Origin: an uncultured Eubacteriales bacterium
Lineage (GTDB): Bacteria > Bacillota > Clostridia > Saccharofermentanales > Fastidiosipilaceae
Length of the DNA stretch: 64,000 nucleotides
Reading direction: 5' to 3'
Assembly (NCBI GenBank): GCA_902373515.1
Contig: CABKML010000004.1
Coordinates: forward strand, 1-64,000
Position numbers and translations under genes: made by a program. The notes beneath the pieces were generated by a model that worked only from the letters and a program-made list of their open reading frames with translations, was not told where the DNA came from and searched no databases. The number at the start of each line of letters is the position of its first letter. The stretch's first letter is position 1. Positions 1-8,553 of the stretch are shown one piece after another.

Positions 1-229
1 ATGCGCATCCCCCTTGAGACAACGTTTTTTACCCCTTTTTCCTTACTTTCTTTTTCCGTTGCTTTGTTTCGTGTGTTTGTAATGCCGACTATCCTCCGAA
101 ATTAAGGGGCGTTTTGCGATTTTAATTCTATTACGATTTTTTATTTTATTTCTTCAGAATATTTCCGCTGTTTTGGTGAGAATTATTTCTTTGCTTTCCG
201 CTACGTACCTGTTCTCTTTCCTGCCCGCT

Positions 230-1009
230 TCAGCTGTCAGCTTTTTCTCCGCTCGCAGCCTGAGCCTGATCTTCGTACAGTTCACATATGCGGGATATAA
301 TCAATTCTCTTTGACTTTTAGGGAAATAAAAATGTCCCGTTCCCGGCATTACTGTCAATTGAGCCAAGCTGTTTCTATTAATATAGTTATTGCTTAACGG
401 TGAAACCAATTCATCTTTTGCACTTTGAAATACATAGCTGCGTATGGGAAACTCGGCAAAATCACGTCTGACTTTATGCATTTTCCAAAGTAATTCGATG
501 AATGCCGGCAGAAAATATGGTAATTCATAATAATGCTCTATTTTGATGCTTTTATTGTCTTTTACGCTTGAATCGATTTTATCTTTTTCTTTCTCCTCAT
601 TAAAGGTAGCTTTAAACATGGTTTCAAGTCCCTTGGTTGTTATATGGCCGATCAGCGGCACGTCAATCAGGACCGCACCGGCTATTTTATCCGCATTTTT
701 ATTTATTTCATCTACCAAAAGTAAGTTTCCCATAGAATGGCCTACAACTACTATACGGCTGTACTTTTCGCGCAGTAAAGCCAATTTTTCGGCGCAATAA
801 TTTTCCCAGTCTTTCATATTAACTTTGGCAAAATCACTTAAAGTTGTACCGTGACCCGGCAATAATATGTTGAGATAACTGTAGTTGTCAGGCAAAGACC
901 GTGTCATTTTGCGAAAAAAATTAGGTGAACTTAAAATACCGTGTACAAAAAGAATACAGGTATCTCCGTCCAATAAACGCGATTTTTCTTGATATTTCGG
1001 ATTAATCAT
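230..1009 (-). CDS. alpha/beta hydrolase (serine esterase/lipase-like)
   Basis: The protein has 259 residues. An alpha/beta-hydrolase fold is seen from the oxyanion-side strand FVHGILSS near residue 22, the nucleophile elbow GHSMGN near residue 90, an acid candidate in SAKDEL near residue 215 and the catalytic-histidine region GTGHFYF near residue 225. There is no signal peptide, so it is probably cytosolic. The ATG is preceded by AGAGGCGCC, a reasonable ribosome site. The family includes carboxylesterases and monoacylglycerol lipases; the substrate cannot be told from sequence. It lies downstream of the arc unit but is separated from it by a strong AT-rich hairpin, so it is probably transcribed separately. 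The last residues are polar and non-conserved. Confidence 0.85.
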   Translation of the reverse strand: MINPKYQEKSRLLDGDTCILFVHGILSSPNFFRKMTRSLPDNYSYLNILLPGHGTTLSDFAKVNMKDWENYCAEKLALLREKYSRIVVVGHSMGNLLLVDEINKNADKIAGAVLIDVPLIGHITTKGLETMFKATFNEEKEKDKIDSSVKDNKSIKIEHYYELPYFLPAFIELLWKMHKVRRDFAEFPIRSYVFQSAKDELVSPLSNNYINRNSLAQLTVMPGTGHFYFPKSQRELIISRICELYEDQAQAASGEKADS

Positions 1010-1110
1010 TGGCGCCTCTTATCCATTTATATATAATGTTTTGTACTTCGGCAGTTTCCGCTTGTTTCTATCGGTTTCTGCTCACGATTATTATATGCGT
1101 ATTAATGCAG

Positions 1111-1147
1111 AAAAAACTTAATTTATGTTTTTAAATAAATTAAGTTT
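1111..1147 (-). terminator. AT-rich hairpin terminator of the arcB-arcC-AGCS unit
   Basis: Perfect 13-bp inverted repeat (1114-1126 with 1135-1147, 8-nt loop). On the minus strand it is followed by a run of T (1111-1116). It sits just downstream of the AGCS transporter stop codon. The stem is AT-rich, so strength is uncertain. Confidence 0.6.
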
Positions 1148-1194
1148 CAATAAATTAAGCTTATTTACGGCAATGGCAATTAAAATACAGTTTG

Positions 1195-2553
1195 CTACTT
1201 TTCGTAATATTGCGTCTGTGTGAAAAATTCGTCCGTTTCCCGCTTGACCTGCCCGCTCATATACACAACACCGATAATATTGAACAGAACCACCATGCCC
1301 AGCGTAAAATCCAGCAATATACCGGCATTGTCCATGCTGAGAAAAGCAGCCAGAATAATCATAGCGCAGGCAGACATCCGCATGACTTTGCTCATCAGAT
1401 AGCCGAAACAATATTCTGCCAATTTTTCAACATAATAGACTATCACGATAATTGTTGAAAGTACGAATAAAAACAGGCTGAAGGAAACGATATATTCACC
1501 TAGCGCTCCGTACTGTAAGGAAAAGGCTTTGTAAACAGCAATGTCTTTGAAAGCGCCATTTTGCCAAACACCGCTTACCAGTGTAATCATCGCACTCATA
1601 GTGCACACTATCAAAGTATCAACCGTTACTTCAAAAATTCCCCAAAATCCCTGTCTGACAGGATGATCCGTCGTCGCAGCGCCATGGCCGTACGGTGCGG
1701 AACTCATCCCCGCCTCGTTGGAATAAACGCCTCTGGCTACTCCGGCTTTCATAACAGTTAAAATCGAGCCTCCGGTCACCCCTCCTCCTACTGCCGCCGG
1801 GTTAAAAGCTCCGACAATTATATTGTATAAAGCTTGTGGGATTTCCCTGAAGTTCACTAATAAAATAATCAGACCGAAGAAAAAATAAACAACAGCCATA
1901 AGCGGTACCAATTTTTCAGTTACCTTGCCTATTCTTTTCACGCCGCCATAAACTACAAGGAATACTAAAATAAAAATTATTCCCACGGCTGAATAACGAC
2001 TGAAACCCAATTCGACCAGCGGTTTGACTGCTGAATGCGTTTGCAGCGTAATGGAGGGTAAAATTTCGATCATAAAGAAGAAGGCTACCAGGAATCCGCA
2101 TACTTTGCCGATTCTGCCGCCTATTCCTTTTTCCATATAATAGCAAGCGCCGCCGACATATTCTCCGGCTTGATTCAATCTGCGATATTTAATACCTAAA
2201 ACTATTTCGGCAAATTTGGTTGACTGGCCGAGTAAGGCGGCCAACCACATCCAAAATACAGCTCCCGGACCGGCTGTAAAGATAATAGTCGGTACTACTA
2301 CAATATTAGCTGCACCGATAGATGAAGCTAAGGCCGTACAAGCAGCCTGAAAAGGGGTTACAGTTCCTTGGCCGATAGAGGAGGGAGAAAAGATTCGACC
2401 GAAAGTTTGTTTGTTGATATATGCAAATTTACGGAATTGAATGAAACGCAGGCGGCAGGCTATGATGATGCCGCCGCCGACAACTGCTGCTAACAGAGGA
2501 TAACTCCAAAGCCAATTGGTAAATTCACTTATAAAGTGCAAAACAAGGTCCAT
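1195..2553 (-). CDS. sodium:alanine/glycine symporter, AGCS family
   Basis: About 452 residues with many hydrophobic segments. It carries the AGCS signature region around GVYSNEAGMSSAP, with a preceding glycine-rich stretch (GGGVTGGS). Family members import alanine or glycine with Na+ across the cytoplasmic membrane. The ATG at 2553 is chosen because AGGAGG (2558-2563) lies just upstream; a longer reading from a TTG at 2568 has no ribosome site. It begins 24 nt after the arcC stop and so is probably cotranscribed with arcB and arcC. The placement suggests a role in amino-acid fermentation. The substrate could differ from alanine; sequence alone does not settle this. Confidence 0.88.
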   Translation of the reverse strand: MDLVLHFISEFTNWLWSYPLLAAVVGGGIIIACRLRFIQFRKFAYINKQTFGRIFSPSSIGQGTVTPFQAACTALASSIGAANIVVVPTIIFTAGPGAVFWMWLAALLGQSTKFAEIVLGIKYRRLNQAGEYVGGACYYMEKGIGGRIGKVCGFLVAFFFMIEILPSITLQTHSAVKPLVELGFSRYSAVGIIFILVFLVVYGGVKRIGKVTEKLVPLMAVVYFFFGLIILLVNFREIPQALYNIIVGAFNPAAVGGGVTGGSILTVMKAGVARGVYSNEAGMSSAPYGHGAATTDHPVRQGFWGIFEVTVDTLIVCTMSAMITLVSGVWQNGAFKDIAVYKAFSLQYGALGEYIVSFSLFLFVLSTIIVIVYYVEKLAEYCFGYLMSKVMRMSACAMIILAAFLSMDNAGILLDFTLGMVVLFNIIGVVYMSGQVKRETDEFFTQTQYYEK

Positions 2554-2577
2554 TTCAGCCTCCTGCAATGTAAGAGT

Positions 2578-3507
2578 TTAATCCGTGATAACTGTTCCGT
2601 TGTTTCCCTGCAAAGCTTCCCGGGCTGTAAATAAATTAGTAATTACGGCTTTTCGCTCCGGTTTTTGATGAACAAAGTTCAGGCAGGCCTGTATTTTCGG
2701 CAGCATGCTGCCTTTAGCAAATTGTCCTTCTGCGATATATTTTTCGGCTGTGGCGTAATCGAGTCTGCTTAAGTTCTGTTGTGCGGGAGTGTTGAAATTA
2801 ATCGCTACTTTTTCCACCGCTGTCAGTATTAAAAGGCAATCGGCGTCTAAGGCATCTGCCAGTAATGCCGAAGAATTGTCTTTGTCGATCACGGCATCTA
2901 TACCCTGATAGCCTTTTGGTGTCTTGATTACCGGGATTCCACCGCCGCCGACAGTGATTACTAAGACATTGTTTTCTACTAGGGTTTTAATTACTTTCAG
3001 TTCTATTATTTTTACAGGTAAAGGTGATGCTACCACCTGACGATAGCCTCTGCCTGCATCTTCCTGCATAATAAAGCCTTGCTCGCTCATTATCCGTGCT
3101 TCCGATTCCGTATAAAAATTACCTACGGGCTTAGTCGGATGCTGAAACGCCGGATCATCGGGGGCAACTTCAACTTGAGTTGTAATTGCTGCCACCGCCT
3201 GTTTTATTTGGCGTTTGCAACACTCATTTTCTATTGCCTGTTGTAAATGATAACCGATATAACCCTGGCTCATGGCACCGCATTCTTTCAAAGCGATATA
3301 AGGGGCATTATTTTCATTTTTGTGGGCACAATCAGCCGCTTTTTTTATCATCCCTACTTGCGGTCCGTTACCGTGGGTGACAATCAATTTATGTCCGGCT
3401 GCAATTAAATCAACAATTGCCGTCGCTGCTTTAGAGACGGCTGCCAATTGTTCTTCCGGGGTCTGTCCCAACGCGTTACCGCCCAATGCGACAACTATTT
3501 TCGCCAT
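2578..3507 (-). CDS. arcC: carbamate kinase
   Basis: The enzyme transfers the phosphoryl group of carbamoyl phosphate to ADP, giving ATP plus carbamate; it is the energy-yielding last step of arginine, citrulline or agmatine fermentation. The 309-residue length is typical. Family motifs are visible: VALGGNALG at the N-terminus, HGNGPQVG near residue 45, and the glycine-rich VGGGGIPV near residue 190. GAGGTG lies a few bases before the ATG. It follows arcB by 47 nt, with a GC-rich hairpin in the gap. No arginine deiminase gene is present in this window, so the source of citrulline is not visible here. Confidence 0.95.
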   Translation of the reverse strand: MAKIVVALGGNALGQTPEEQLAAVSKAATAIVDLIAAGHKLIVTHGNGPQVGMIKKAADCAHKNENNAPYIALKECGAMSQGYIGYHLQQAIENECCKRQIKQAVAAITTQVEVAPDDPAFQHPTKPVGNFYTESEARIMSEQGFIMQEDAGRGYRQVVASPLPVKIIELKVIKTLVENNVLVITVGGGGIPVIKTPKGYQGIDAVIDKDNSSALLADALDADCLLILTAVEKVAINFNTPAQQNLSRLDYATAEKYIAEGQFAKGSMLPKIQACLNFVHQKPERKAVITNLFTAREALQGNNGTVITD

Positions 3508-3521
3508 TTTTTCACCTCAAA

Positions 3522-3546
3522 GGCCGAAGTCGAGACGGCTTCGGCC
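3522..3546 (-). other. intercistronic hairpin between arcB and arcC
   Basis: GC-rich inverted repeat with 8-bp arms (3522-3529 and 3539-3546) in the 47-nt gap between the two genes. On the minus strand it is followed by only three T, so it looks more like an mRNA stability or partial-termination element than a full terminator. Confidence 0.5.
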
Positions 3547-3554
3547 GGATTTTA

Positions 3555-4547
3555 TTATTTTAATGTTGCATACATAATTGCTTTAATTGTATGCATACGA
3601 TTTTCAGCTTCTTCAAATACAACTGAGCGATCAGATTGGAAAACTTCGTCTGTGACTTCCATCTCCGCCAACCCGAACTTCTCATAAATTTGTTCGCCGA
3701 TTAAAGTTTTACGATCATGGAAAGATGGCAGGCAATGCATGAAAATCGCCTGTTTGTCGGCATTTTCCATGACACTGCGATTAACCTGGTAAGGCTGCAG
3801 CAATTTAATTCTGCTTGCCCAAATTTCATCCGGCTCGCCCATAGATACCCAAATATCCGTATAAAGCACATGCGCTCCGGCTGTTGCTTTTTTTACATCT
3901 GATTCCAAGGTCACCGTTGATCCTTGGCGTTCGGCGATAGCTCGGGCTTGAGCAACTAAGTCCGCTTTCGGGAAAAGTTCCTGCGGTGCACAGGCTGTAA
4001 AGTTAACACCGGCCATAGCACAGGCAACCATCAACGAATTAGCGACGTTATTACGCGCATCACCCATGAAAACAAAGTTCAAACCTTTGAGGTAGCCGAA
4101 ATGTTCTTCCATTGTCAATAAATCGGCAATCATTTGGGTCGGATGAAACTCGTCCGTCAATCCGTTCCATACCGGGACTTTAGCGTATTTTGCCAATTCT
4201 TCAACCAATTCCTGACTGTAACCGCGATATTCAATACCGTCGTACATTCTTCCTAAAACGCCGGCAGTATCGGCAATAGATTCTTTCTTGCCCATTTGAG
4301 ATGAACCGGGATCAAGATAAGTTACACCCATACCTAAGTCACGTCCTGCAACTTCAAATGAACATCTTGTTCTGGTTGAAGTTTTTTCAAACAGCAATAC
4401 TATATTCTTCCCTTCCAGATAACGATGCGGTGTACCGGCACGTTTCAAGCGTTTAAAATCTTTAGATAAATCAAGTAAGTAACGCACATCTTGCGGTTCA
4501 AAATCCAATAATTTCAAAAATGATCTGCCGCTTAAATTTTTTCCCAT
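3555..4547 (-). CDS. arcB: ornithine carbamoyltransferase, probably catabolic
   Basis: The enzyme interconverts ornithine plus carbamoyl phosphate with citrulline plus phosphate. At 330 residues it has the usual length. The carbamoyl-phosphate motif STRTR occurs in [11 protein letters not shown] near residue 55, the second site HPTQ in DEFHPTQM near residue 135, and the ornithine-side motif HCLPSFHD near residue 270. GGAGG precedes the ATG with good spacing. Linkage to arcC argues for the catabolic direction (citrulline phosphorolysis), although the same family makes citrulline in biosynthesis (argF). Putrescine carbamoyltransferase is less likely given the classical motifs. It starts a three-gene minus-strand unit divergent from an AraC-type regulator. 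Confidence 0.93.
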   Translation of the reverse strand: MGKNLSGRSFLKLLDFEPQDVRYLLDLSKDFKRLKRAGTPHRYLEGKNIVLLFEKTSTRTRCSFEVAGRDLGMGVTYLDPGSSQMGKKESIADTAGVLGRMYDGIEYRGYSQELVEELAKYAKVPVWNGLTDEFHPTQMIADLLTMEEHFGYLKGLNFVFMGDARNNVANSLMVACAMAGVNFTACAPQELFPKADLVAQARAIAERQGSTVTLESDVKKATAGAHVLYTDIWVSMGEPDEIWASRIKLLQPYQVNRSVMENADKQAIFMHCLPSFHDRKTLIGEQIYEKFGLAEMEVTDEVFQSDRSVVFEEAENRMHTIKAIMYATLK

Positions 4548-4776
4548 GCTAATTCCTCCGTTTTTCGGTTTTCTACCGTTTTGCTTCTTCTAAGTATAAA
4601 TGAGAACGTAAAAATTAGGGGACATTGTAAGCTTTTTAATATGTCTATAATCTGCAATTTGTCTATTTTGCCTAAAATACTTGCTTTTTATTTGGCAATT
4701 ACTTACAATTTGATGGTGATAGAACTTTTTAATGTCACAAACATAATGAGTCAAGTTTGTTTCGGCGGGGGCATGT
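4548..4776. promoter_or_regulatory. divergent intergenic region between arcB and the AraC-type regulator, with a 7-bp direct repeat
   Basis: AT-rich 229-bp region that must hold promoters in both directions. A direct repeat TGTCTAT occurs at 4642-4648 and 4660-4666 (18-bp period), the kind of spacing used by AraC-family half sites. I saw no clear consensus -35/-10 pair. Operator function is inferred. Confidence 0.3.
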
Positions 4777-6279
4777 ATGCGGAAATATTCGACTGAATCT
4801 GATAAAAGCAGAAGAAACGGAGATAGTACTTTCATTCGGACGCAATCCGTTATGTTCAATAATATTGCTACTTATGAGCAACAATGTGACGTTTCGGCTA
4901 CCGATCCGCTGTTGCATCAGACAGCTCGTTTTATTTATGTGCGTGAAGGCTTGGGCACAATTAAGATTAAACAGAATTCGTATCATATTCGGAAGAATTC
5001 GCTGCTTGTTCTTATGCCCTGGCAGGTCAGTGAAATTACCGAAGTTACAACACCGCTTTTTTATGATTTAATAACTTTCAACTTCACGTTTTTGGATTAT
5101 TTGTTGAGGCACAATCTAAATACGGGGCGCAGTAATGATCAGTTGCGTGATACTTTGTACAGAATCAGTTGCCTTAATCTTGATGCAGCTTCCGGCAAGT
5201 ATGTAAATTATCTTTTTAATGATATTGCCGATTTGTTGGAATATAAACCACTTAATAGAACCGGTCTGCAATTGGAGTCATCGCTTAACCGCATCGCCGA
5301 AAATGATACTGCTCCTGTTGCTGCCGCTTCTTTATCGAATTTGCCGCTTAATCATCTCAAAGTTCTGCAAAAAGTAACTAATGCTCCTTTAACTTTTTTG
5401 GCCGATAATATCTTTGCCGATAATAATAATCCGGCACCTGAAATTTCCGTCTCCGGCAAAAGCGATATCTGGTCGACAGTCAGGCTGACGGCCAAGATGA
5501 TCGATTTAATTGCTTTGTATATGCAATTTGCCGCTAAGCAGGCCGCTTATAGAGATATTCCGGCAGCAGATTCGGTGCCTACCGACTACAATAGTCGTTC
5601 CATTTTTCAGTACATATACAATAATTTGGTTTATCATCCTTCGATTGATGCGGTGGCGGCAGAATTTATGATGAGCAGTTCCACTTTGGACCGTTATATT
5701 CGTAAGACTACGGGCGAAACTTTTGCTTCTTTAACAAAAACAATGAAAGTGATAAAAACTATAGATTATATAATCTATACTGAATTTACTTTGGCGGAGA
5801 TTGCTCATCTTATGGGCTATACGGATGCATCTTATATTTCTAAACTGGTATTTGAAAAAACCGGAAAGCATACGCAGGATATCCGCAATGATTCTGCTAT
5901 TTTAACTTTGATTAAACATGATAAAAATTGGCAATTGGCTAGAAAGATTACAGCTTATATGTATGAACATTTTGCCCGTGAAGTCAGCGCCGGTATGGTT
6001 GCGACTTTGTTTAAGATTTCGCCCAATCAACTTAATTCAATACTGATGGAATCTTATGAACGGAATTTTTATGAAATGCTCATGTTCATTCGTTTGACGA
6101 AAGCCTCTATTTTATTAACGACTACCGACTTGGATATAACCGACGTTGCCTATCGTGTAGGTTTTAATTCCACTAAAACTTTCGTCCGTAATTTCAGTAA
6201 AGTTTATCAACAAACGCCCGGTAAATTCCGTAATAAAACGGTTTTGCAGGCCGGCGACTTCCCGTCGGAATTGTGTTAG
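4777..6279 (+). CDS. AraC-family transcriptional regulator with two tandem DNA-binding domains
   Basis: The protein has 500 residues, long for the family (about 280-300). Residues 45-110 resemble the AraC-type cupin sensor region (FIYVREGLGTI). Residues about 275-370 form a first AraC-type double helix-turn-helix (DAVAAEFMMSSSTLDRYI, then LAEIAHLMGYTDASYISKLV). Residues about 387-486 form a second one (AGMVATLFKISPNQLNSIL, then ITDVAYRVGFNSTKTFVRNF, ending in QQTPGKFR). The second copy is the closer match to the family consensus. The start is the ATG after a G-rich stretch at 4766-4773; another ATG at 4852 has no better site. It is divergent from arcB, so control of the arc unit or of itself is a natural guess, not shown. 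Confidence 0.85.
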   Translation: MRKYSTESDKSRRNGDSTFIRTQSVMFNNIATYEQQCDVSATDPLLHQTARFIYVREGLGTIKIKQNSYHIRKNSLLVLMPWQVSEITEVTTPLFYDLITFNFTFLDYLLRHNLNTGRSNDQLRDTLYRISCLNLDAASGKYVNYLFNDIADLLEYKPLNRTGLQLESSLNRIAENDTAPVAAASLSNLPLNHLKVLQKVTNAPLTFLADNIFADNNNPAPEISVSGKSDIWSTVRLTAKMIDLIALYMQFAAKQAAYRDIPAADSVPTDYNSRSIFQYIYNNLVYHPSIDAVAAEFMMSSSTLDRYIRKTTGETFASLTKTMKVIKTIDYIIYTEFTLAEIAHLMGYTDASYISKLVFEKTGKHTQDIRNDSAILTLIKHDKNWQLARKITAYMYEHFAREVSAGMVATLFKISPNQLNSILMESYERNFYEMLMFIRLTKASILLTTTDLDITDVAYRVGFNSTKTFVRNFSKVYQQTPGKFRNKTVLQAGDFPSELC

Positions 6280-6479
6280 ATTGCAGAAGCGGGCGAAAAG
6301 CTGTGCACAAAGCGCTGATAGAGACATGAAAAAAAGTTAACTATGTGTTTGAAATAACAGCGACAACTTGCGCTCCTCGATAAAGTAACTAAAATTAATA
6401 TATTGAGTATTTGAACCGAATATCTTGTTCTCTTTACTCAATTAGCAGATTATCGTTACAGAAAGATGAGGTAGAGTTA

Positions 6480-7262
6480 ATGCAGCCGATTTTAGAGATA
6501 AAAGATTTACACGCTTCGATTGCCACCAAACAAATATTGAAAGGTGTCAATTTGACCATCAAAGGTGGTGAAATCCATGCGATTATGGGACCTAACGGTA
6601 CGGGAAAATCGACTTTGGCTTCTGTAATCATGGGACATCCTGATTACACTGTCGATTCGGGCACAGTCATTCTGAACAGGCAAAATGTTTTAGCAATGAC
6701 TGTAGATGAACGGGCACGGGCCGGAATTTTCTTGGCTATGCAATATCCGGCAGCAATTCCCGGTGTTACCAACAGCGATTTTTTGCGCACATGTATGAAT
6801 GTCAAACGCCCCGATAATCCTATCGGTATTTTCCCTTTTCGGGCTAAGTTGCACCAAGCCGTTAAAGATTTGGAGATGAACGGTGATTTACCTACCCGTT
6901 ATTTGAATGAGGGATTCAGCGGCGGTGAGAAAAAAAGAAACGAAATTTTGCAGATGAAACTTTTGGAACCTTCAATCGTTATTTTGGATGAAATTGATTC
7001 CGGTTTGGATATCGATGCATTGCGTATTGTAGGTGAAAATATTTGTCAAATGGCCAAAGAACGCGGTAAGGAAGTTGCTGTTCTGATGATTACGCACTAT
7101 CAGCGTTTGCTTAACTGTGTTCCGCCTGATTATGTTCATGTTTTGATGAACGGTAAAGTTGTAAAGAGCGGTGATCGTTCTTTAGCTTTGCGTTTGGAAA
7201 ATGACGGCTATGAATGGTTAAGAGAAGAAATCGGCGCTGAAAATTACGCTGAAGAAAATTAA
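6480..7262 (+). CDS. sufC: Fe-S cluster assembly ATPase SufC
   Basis: ABC-type ATPase of the SufBCD scaffold complex in the cytosol. From the chosen ATG it has 260 residues. Visible motifs: Walker A GPNGTGKST near residue 35, the SufC-type signature FSGGEKKRNEI near residue 145 and Walker B VILDEIDSGLD near residue 165. A longer reading from 6411 is possible, but the conserved domain begins at MQPILEIKDL, so 6480 is preferred; the site before it is weak (GAGGTAGAG). It is the first gene of a five-gene plus-strand suf operon and is followed by sufD after 11 nt. No IscR/SufR-type regulator is seen beside it. Confidence 0.95.
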   Translation: MQPILEIKDLHASIATKQILKGVNLTIKGGEIHAIMGPNGTGKSTLASVIMGHPDYTVDSGTVILNRQNVLAMTVDERARAGIFLAMQYPAAIPGVTNSDFLRTCMNVKRPDNPIGIFPFRAKLHQAVKDLEMNGDLPTRYLNEGFSGGEKKRNEILQMKLLEPSIVILDEIDSGLDIDALRIVGENICQMAKERGKEVAVLMITHYQRLLNCVPPDYVHVLMNGKVVKSGDRSLALRLENDGYEWLREEIGAENYAEEN

Positions 7263-7273
7263 GGAGGCTACAG

Positions 7274-8551
7274 GTGCTTGAACTTTTACGAGATAAATTG
7301 CCTTTTGCAGTTGATGATCATTTCTTAAGCGAAGCAGTTCAAGACTGTTTGCTGCTTTATCTGCACGAAGCTGATTTGTACTATTTGCAGCCTGACGGTC
7401 AACAAGTGGCTTTGGCTACAGCTGAAACTTTTACGCCCTCCGCTTCCTTTTATAATCGTTACAATCCTCCCCAAGTGGAATTGAAAACTAAGAGTAAAAG
7501 TCGTTATCCTTTCAACGGTATACATCGACAGTTAACGGTGGATTTGGTGAAATTGGCCGATATTTGTCAACGTTATTCGTCGGATCGGAAGCTTTTTCTC
7601 CTTGTTGATGAGCAGATTCCCGGTAATACGGTTATACATTTTAATTTAATGCCGGAGGAGCAGTGGCAAATTTCCTGTTTGAATATTGCTTCCAATTCCC
7701 ATTGCCTTTATTTTGAATGCGATTTGGCGCCTCAAAGTAAATTGCATATTGATTGTCTGAGTTTAACGACTTTACATTCACTTAAAGTTTTAAAAGAATC
7801 TTTACCGGCAACTGCAGTTGTTTCAGGTTCTTTGCGGGCCGAGCAGGGTTTTGTAATTTACGCCGATTTGGCGAAAGATGCTCTCTTTACTTCGACCAGT
7901 TGTAATTTTAAGGCTTCATCGCTGAACGATGCGGTGATTCACCTGAATGATGAAGGCGCCGAAGCGGAAGCTTATGCAGCTATGTTCGTCAATAATAAAG
8001 ACAGTCAAAGTACCCATTTGGAAATCAGACATCATGCACCGCATACCACTTCTTTCATGCTTTGTAACGGCGTTATTCAGGCTGCAAGTACCGGTGAATT
8101 CGTCGGCAGAGGTTATATTGATAAAGCGGCGCACGGAACTAATTGTCGCCAGGAAAGTCGCTTTTTAACTTTGGACAAGACGGCTAAAGCTAAGACTTAT
8201 CCGTTACTTATAATTGATGAATATGACGTCGTTGCCGGTCATGCTACTTCAGTCGGTCAATTAAATCCTGAAGCTCTGTATTATATGCAAAGTCGCGGTT
8301 TAACTGCAGATTTAGCCAAAAAGCTTATGACCAGAGGATTCCTGATTCCGGTTGTCGACCACTTCAGGCAACCTTTTTTGCAGAAACTCGGCGTTCGTCT
8401 TTTGGAATGGCAAACTGATTTTACAGCCGACAGCGATGCCGATTTGACCGAAGAAGAATTGGCACAGTTGGAAAACTTAGCTCACTCCGACAGTCAACAT
8501 CGTATTACCGGCAATGAAGATCGGATTTTAACAAGTAAGGACACTAATTAA
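7274..8551 (+). CDS. sufD: Fe-S cluster assembly protein SufD
   Basis: SufB/SufD family protein of 425 residues, partner of SufB and SufC in the scaffold. The core beta-helix part runs from about residue 150 to 370 (for example LEIRHHAPHTTSFM and YYMQSRGL near residue 335). The N-terminal part is divergent. It starts at GTG 7274, chosen because AAGGAGG lies upstream at good spacing and no ATG fits. Order sufC-sufD-sufS-sufU-sufB is the common Gram-positive arrangement. Being the shorter, more divergent of the two family members here, it is SufD, while the gene at 10360 is SufB. The C-terminus is acidic. Confidence 0.92.
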   Translation: MLELLRDKLPFAVDDHFLSEAVQDCLLLYLHEADLYYLQPDGQQVALATAETFTPSASFYNRYNPPQVELKTKSKSRYPFNGIHRQLTVDLVKLADICQRYSSDRKLFLLVDEQIPGNTVIHFNLMPEEQWQISCLNIASNSHCLYFECDLAPQSKLHIDCLSLTTLHSLKVLKESLPATAVVSGSLRAEQGFVIYADLAKDALFTSTSCNFKASSLNDAVIHLNDEGAEAEAYAAMFVNNKDSQSTHLEIRHHAPHTTSFMLCNGVIQAASTGEFVGRGYIDKAAHGTNCRQESRFLTLDKTAKAKTYPLLIIDEYDVVAGHATSVGQLNPEALYYMQSRGLTADLAKKLMTRGFLIPVVDHFRQPFLQKLGVRLLEWQTDFTADSDADLTEEELAQLENLAHSDSQHRITGNEDRILTSKDTN

Positions 8552-8553
8552 TT

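Noticed and set aside
2554-2568. Longer start (TTG) for the AGCS transporter
   Set aside because: The AGGAGG lies inside this extension, right before the ATG at 2553, so the short form is the real one.
4590-4859. 89-codon frame on the minus strand across the arcB/AraC intergenic region
   Set aside because: No ribosome site; it overlaps the start of the AraC-type gene and would fill the region that must hold both promoters.
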